Both the position numbers and the translations under genes were made by a program. Positions 31,585 through 33,608 of a DNA stretch of 33,608 nt are shown here, in pieces; positions within the stretch are counted from its first letter, which is position 1; the number at the start of each line of letters is the position of its first letter. The stretch spans positions 1-33,608 of the forward strand of contig CAIYUY010000177.1 in the NCBI GenBank assembly GCA_903929485.1, read 5' to 3'. Source of the stretch: an uncultured Desulfuromonadales bacterium (GTDB taxonomy: Bacteria > Desulfobacterota > Desulfuromonadia > Geobacterales > CAIOGM01). Under the pieces are notes generated by a model. It ran no database searches and was not told the DNA's origin. It worked only from the letters and a program-made list of their open reading frames with translations.

Positions 31585-31720
31585 TGATGCAGTCGCGAAA
31601 AGTCCGTTCAGAGTCTTTGCGAGGAACGAAGTGACGAAGCAATCTGTTTTTATTTCAGCATGTTGCCAGTTTCTAGATTGCTTCGCTTCGCTCGCAATGA
31701 CAGAATTTGCGAGTGCATCA
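31585..31720. mobile_element. 136-bp MITE, copy 1
   Basis: Terminal inverted repeats TGATGCAGTCGCGAAA and (complement of the right end) TGATGCACTCGCAAA. The flanks carry TAAT at 31581-31584 and 31721-31724, a 4-bp target site duplication. An internal inverted repeat (CGAAGCAATCT / AGATTGCTTCG) is present and there is no coding capacity. It differs from copy 2 (32654-32789) at a single base, so both moved recently. The stretch 31725-31835 has nothing else but repeated CCCCCAGGCACA. Confidence 0.9.
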
Positions 31721-31835
31721 TAATTAGTTCAAGTCGTAGTCCCAAAAATAACGAGTACCACGTAAGTTCAAGTTATCAAGTCCTGCCCCCAGGCACACTG
31801 ACCCCCAGGCACATAACAACGAACTCGGTTAAACC

Positions 31836-32165
31836 ATGGAATTACAAGAGCTGAGGCAAAAAATTATTTCGCTACTCGCTCCACTAAGTCCGGACAAAGT
31901 TATCCTGTTCGGTAGTTATGCGTGGGGCAATCCCACCGTTGATAGCGATATTGATCTATACATAGTTACCCGGGACACGATGATGCCGATTACTTATCGT
32001 GAGAGCAGTGAGTTGCATCTTCGGTATGCGAGGGCTATGTCGGAGTTGGTTTGTTCGATTCCTGTGGACCTGATTGTTCATACTCGCCCCATGCACGCTA
32101 AATTTCTTGAGATCGACAGCATGTTCAGCAGAAAGATATTCCATTCAGGGATATCACTCGTATGA
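31836..32165 (+). CDS. MNT-domain nucleotidyltransferase antitoxin (MntA-like)
   Basis: A 109-residue minimal nucleotidyltransferase. The signature GSYAWGNPTVDSDIDLYIV contains GS (26-27) and the metal-binding Asp38/Asp40. Motif 3 lies near PVDLIVH. The reading is typical of MntA partners of HEPN toxins, which inactivate the toxin by AMPylation in the characterised HepT-MntA pair. It overlaps the HEPN gene by 4 bases (ATGA), the normal order for this family. It is flanked by two MITE copies and decayed ABC-transporter fragments. Confidence 0.9.
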   Translation: MELQELRQKIISLLAPLSPDKVILFGSYAWGNPTVDSDIDLYIVTRDTMMPITYRESSELHLRYARAMSELVCSIPVDLIVHTRPMHAKFLEIDSMFSRKIFHSGISLV

Positions 32166-32530
32166 GACACGCGACTGCGGAATGGCTTAAAGCTGGGGCG
32201 CTCGATCTGAGAACCATGGAGAAGCTTCTCGGAGACGAACATCTCACTTGCATAGTTGCTTTTCACGCGCAGCAGTTAGCTGAAAAAACATTCAAGGCGC
32301 TTTTCGAAGAGCAATGTCTCGATATTCCTAAAATTCACTCCCTAGTCACTCTCTGGAGGCGAGTTGTCCCCAGTTGGCCTGAATTCGAGAAGGTGGATGA
32401 AGATATCTTGTGCAGACTTGATCTTCTGTACATAGATGCACGTTATCCAGGCAACTTGGGGTTATTGCCGGATGGTGCTCCACGGGAAGAGGACGCCAGA
32501 AACTTTTACATATTTTCTCTTGAATTATAA
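32162..32530 (+). CDS. HEPN-domain toxin partner, probably truncated at the 3' end
   Basis: A 122-residue HEPN-fold protein: LKAGALDLRTMEKLLGD, the hallmark FHAQQLAEKTFKALFEE, KIHSLVTLWRR and LYIDARYPGNLG. Classic HEPN RNases have R-x4-6-H; here Arg is kept in DARYPG but no His follows within that distance, so RNase activity is uncertain. The TAA at 32528 cuts the last helix: the same frame continues with ELAQKLLSAIEH and stops 18 codons later, the sequence one expects of a HEPN C-terminal helix. A single-base nonsense change is likely. It pairs with the MNT gene upstream. Confidence 0.85.
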   Translation: MRHATAEWLKAGALDLRTMEKLLGDEHLTCIVAFHAQQLAEKTFKALFEEQCLDIPKIHSLVTLWRRVVPSWPEFEKVDEDILCRLDLLYIDARYPGNLGLLPDGAPREEDARNFYIFSLEL

Positions 32531-32601
32531 GAACTTGCACAAAAGCTGCTGTCAGCGATAGAACACCTAACCCCTAAAACATAAAACCTAAAACTGACCC
32601 T

Positions 32602-32703
32602 ATGTCTGAAACCCTGATAAAAGTTGAAGGTGTCTCCAAGATCTTTTCACCATTGATGCAGTCGCGAAAAGTCCGTTCAGAGTCTTTGCGAGGAACGAAG
32701 TGA
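32602..32703 (+). pseudogene. 5' remnant of an ABC-transporter ATPase, cut by MITE copy 2
   Basis: The ATG at 32602 starts MSETLIKVEGVSKIF, a typical N-terminus of polysaccharide-export ABC ATPases. After residue 16-17 the frame enters the MITE at 32654 and ends at a stop in it. Only the first 50 bases are gene sequence. The rest of the gene is not found on the far side of the MITE, so a deletion accompanied or followed the insertion. Confidence 0.7.
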
Positions 32704-32789
32704 CGAAGCAATCTGTTTTTATTTCAGCATGTTGCCAGTTTCTAGATTGCTTCGCTTCGCTCGCAATGACAGAATTTGCGAGGGCATCA
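32654..32789. mobile_element. 136-bp MITE, copy 2
   Basis: It matches copy 1 (31585-31720) at 135 of 136 positions (T/G at base 129). The target site duplication is CCAT (32650-32653 and 32790-32793). It inserted between or within two ABC-transporter ATPase remnants. It has no transposase, so mobility would need one encoded elsewhere in the genome. Confidence 0.9.
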
Positions 32790-32809
32790 CCATTCACCAT
32801 TCACGTCTT

Positions 32810-32958
32810 ATGTCGATATAATAGTTGAAAACCTCTGGAAAGAGTACCGTCTCGGTGTCGTCAGTCACGTCTCCATGAAGAAAGAGCTGGAGAGTTGGTG
32901 GGCGCGGATGCGGGGCAAGGAAGAGCCTCAGCACCTCGGATGTATAGTGCCGACTTAG
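32810..32958 (+). pseudogene. N-terminal remnant of a second ABC-transporter ATPase
   Basis: From 32821 the frame reads IVENLWKEYRLGVVSH, then KKELESWWARMRGKEEP, a common Wzt/O-antigen-export ATPase start that precedes Walker A. The ATG at 32810 is one base out of frame and runs into TAA within four codons, so the start is frameshifted. Sequence homology ends after GKEEP, and the core ATPase domain is missing. Confidence 0.65.
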
Positions 32959-33000
32959 CATCTTGGAAACCTCGCAACCTTCATAATAGTAGAGGAAACA

Positions 33001-33608
33001 ATGACTAAACGACTTGTTAGATTTGACTGGGCAATGAAAAAACTTTTGCGCAACAAGGCTAACTTTTCAATACTGGAAGGGTTTTTCTCGGAATTACTCC
33101 TGCGTAATATAACTATTCAGAACCTCCTTGAAAGTGAAAGTAACAAACAGCCTGATGACGACAAATTTAACAGGGTTGACCTGTTGGCGTTGGCGGAAGA
33201 TGGCGAACTGTTGCTGATTGAGCTTCAGGTTGAAGGCCAGTTTGATTATTTTTGCCGGATGCTTTTCGGCACAAGCAAACTGATAACGGATTACATGGTC
33301 TCCGGAACGAAATACCTTGAAGTACGCAAGGTAATATCTATTAATATTGTCTATTTTGATCTTGGTCAGGGCGTTGACTATATCTATAAGGGGCAGACTG
33401 AATTTAAAGGCATGCATAAGCATGATCTCTTAAAGCTTTCGGTGCTGCAACAGAAGAATATTCCGAAGCTTCAGCACGTTGCAGAAATTTTTCCCGAATA
33501 TTATATTTTGAAGGTCAATGATTTTGATGATCATGCGGTTGATACGCTTGATGAGTGGATCTACGTTCTTAAAAACTCTGAAGTACCTGAGGGTTTCAGC
33601 GCCAAGGG
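33001..33608 (+). CDS. Rpn-family recombination-promoting nuclease/putative transposase (3' partial)
   Basis: Start ATG at 33001 after AGAGGAAAC. At least 202 codons are open to the window edge. The N-terminus (RLVRFDWAMKKLLRNKANFSI, shorter FDWAMKKLL, then ILEGFFSELL) and the nuclease core NRVDLLALAEDGELLLIELQVE are characteristic of the PD-(D/E)XK nuclease/transposase family (PF12784-type), with a D-x(n)-E-x-Q active site in the ExQ form. FDYFCRMLFGTSKLI and later INIVYFDLGQG blocks also fit. These proteins promote RecA-independent recombination and are often multicopy. The gene lies just after the decayed ABC-transporter locus. The C-terminus is not visible. Confidence 0.85.
   Translation, partial: MTKRLVRFDWAMKKLLRNKANFSILEGFFSELLLRNITIQNLLESESNKQPDDDKFNRVDLLALAEDGELLLIELQVEGQFDYFCRMLFGTSKLITDYMVSGTKYLEVRKVISINIVYFDLGQGVDYIYKGQTEFKGMHKHDLLKLSVLQQKNIPKLQHVAEIFPEYYILKVNDFDDHAVDTLDEWIYVLKNSEVPEGFSAK

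Noticed and set aside
31585-32789. Composite transposon carrying the MNT/HEPN module
   Set aside because: Each 136-bp element has its own target duplication (TAAT, CCAT), and the outer flanks do not share a duplication, so the segment did not move as one unit.

Overview
The window looks like accessory-rich chromosome of a Geobacter-like deltaproteobacterium (Desulfuromonadota). The grounds are the GC-rich operons, three cobalamin-type radical SAM enzymes, many short interspersed inverted repeats, a CsgG/DUF4810/DUF799 lipoprotein operon, kelch and InlB-like surface repeats, and a sigma-28-like promoter. The lineage is inferred from gene content; no rRNA or intact tRNA is present.

Region 1 (1-5424) is the right end of an integrated element. 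It holds the 3' part of a large repeat-built surface protein, a lipoprotein and a minus-strand tyrosine recombinase. It ends in a 52-bp 3' fragment of a tRNA-Ala(CGC) gene, followed by what is probably that tRNA's own terminator. The intact tRNA and left end should lie upstream of base 1.

Region 2 (5425-10660) is a patchwork: a BamE-like lipoprotein, an orphan Xre antitoxin-like gene, a higBA-like toxin-antitoxin pair, a pRiA4b ORF-3-like gene, a coiled-coil ORF and degraded fragments. Three copies of an unnamed palindrome-centred repeat separate the toxin-antitoxin cassettes.

Region 3 (10660-14830) has a small gene behind a sigma-28-like promoter, a secreted lysine-rich histone-H1-like protein, and a minus-strand four-gene lipoprotein operon (CsgG family, PEGA-like, DUF4810, DUF799) with its own promoter and terminator.

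Region 4 (14839-31340) is the centrepiece: a 16.5-kb, sixteen-gene, one-direction biosynthetic cluster with many ATGA/GTGA start-stop overlaps. Order: NodB deacetylase, GT2 glycosyltransferase, SPASM radical SAM, LpxL-type acyltransferase, ACP, B12-type radical SAM, FabD-like acyltransferase, hotdog thioesterase, second B12-type radical SAM, FabG, ketosynthase, degenerate ketosynthase (chain-length-factor-like), FabZ/ApeI-like dehydratase, LolA-like carrier, MMPL exporter, third B12-type radical SAM. The fatty-acid-synthase-like core plus LolA and MMPL resembles aryl polyene clusters, but no starter-activating ligase or ammonia-lyase is visible and four radical SAM enzymes are added. I infer an outer-membrane glycolipid or acyl lipid whose chain is built iteratively on the ACP, modified by radical chemistry, placed on a carrier lipid by the acyltransferase, perhaps glycosylated, and exported.

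Region 5 (31340-33608) is a decayed locus: remnants of Wzt-like polysaccharide ABC-transporter ATPases, two almost identical 136-bp MITEs with separate 4-bp target duplications, an MNT/HEPN toxin-antitoxin pair whose HEPN gene may carry a nonsense truncation, and the 5' part of an Rpn-family nuclease/transposase gene that runs off the window.
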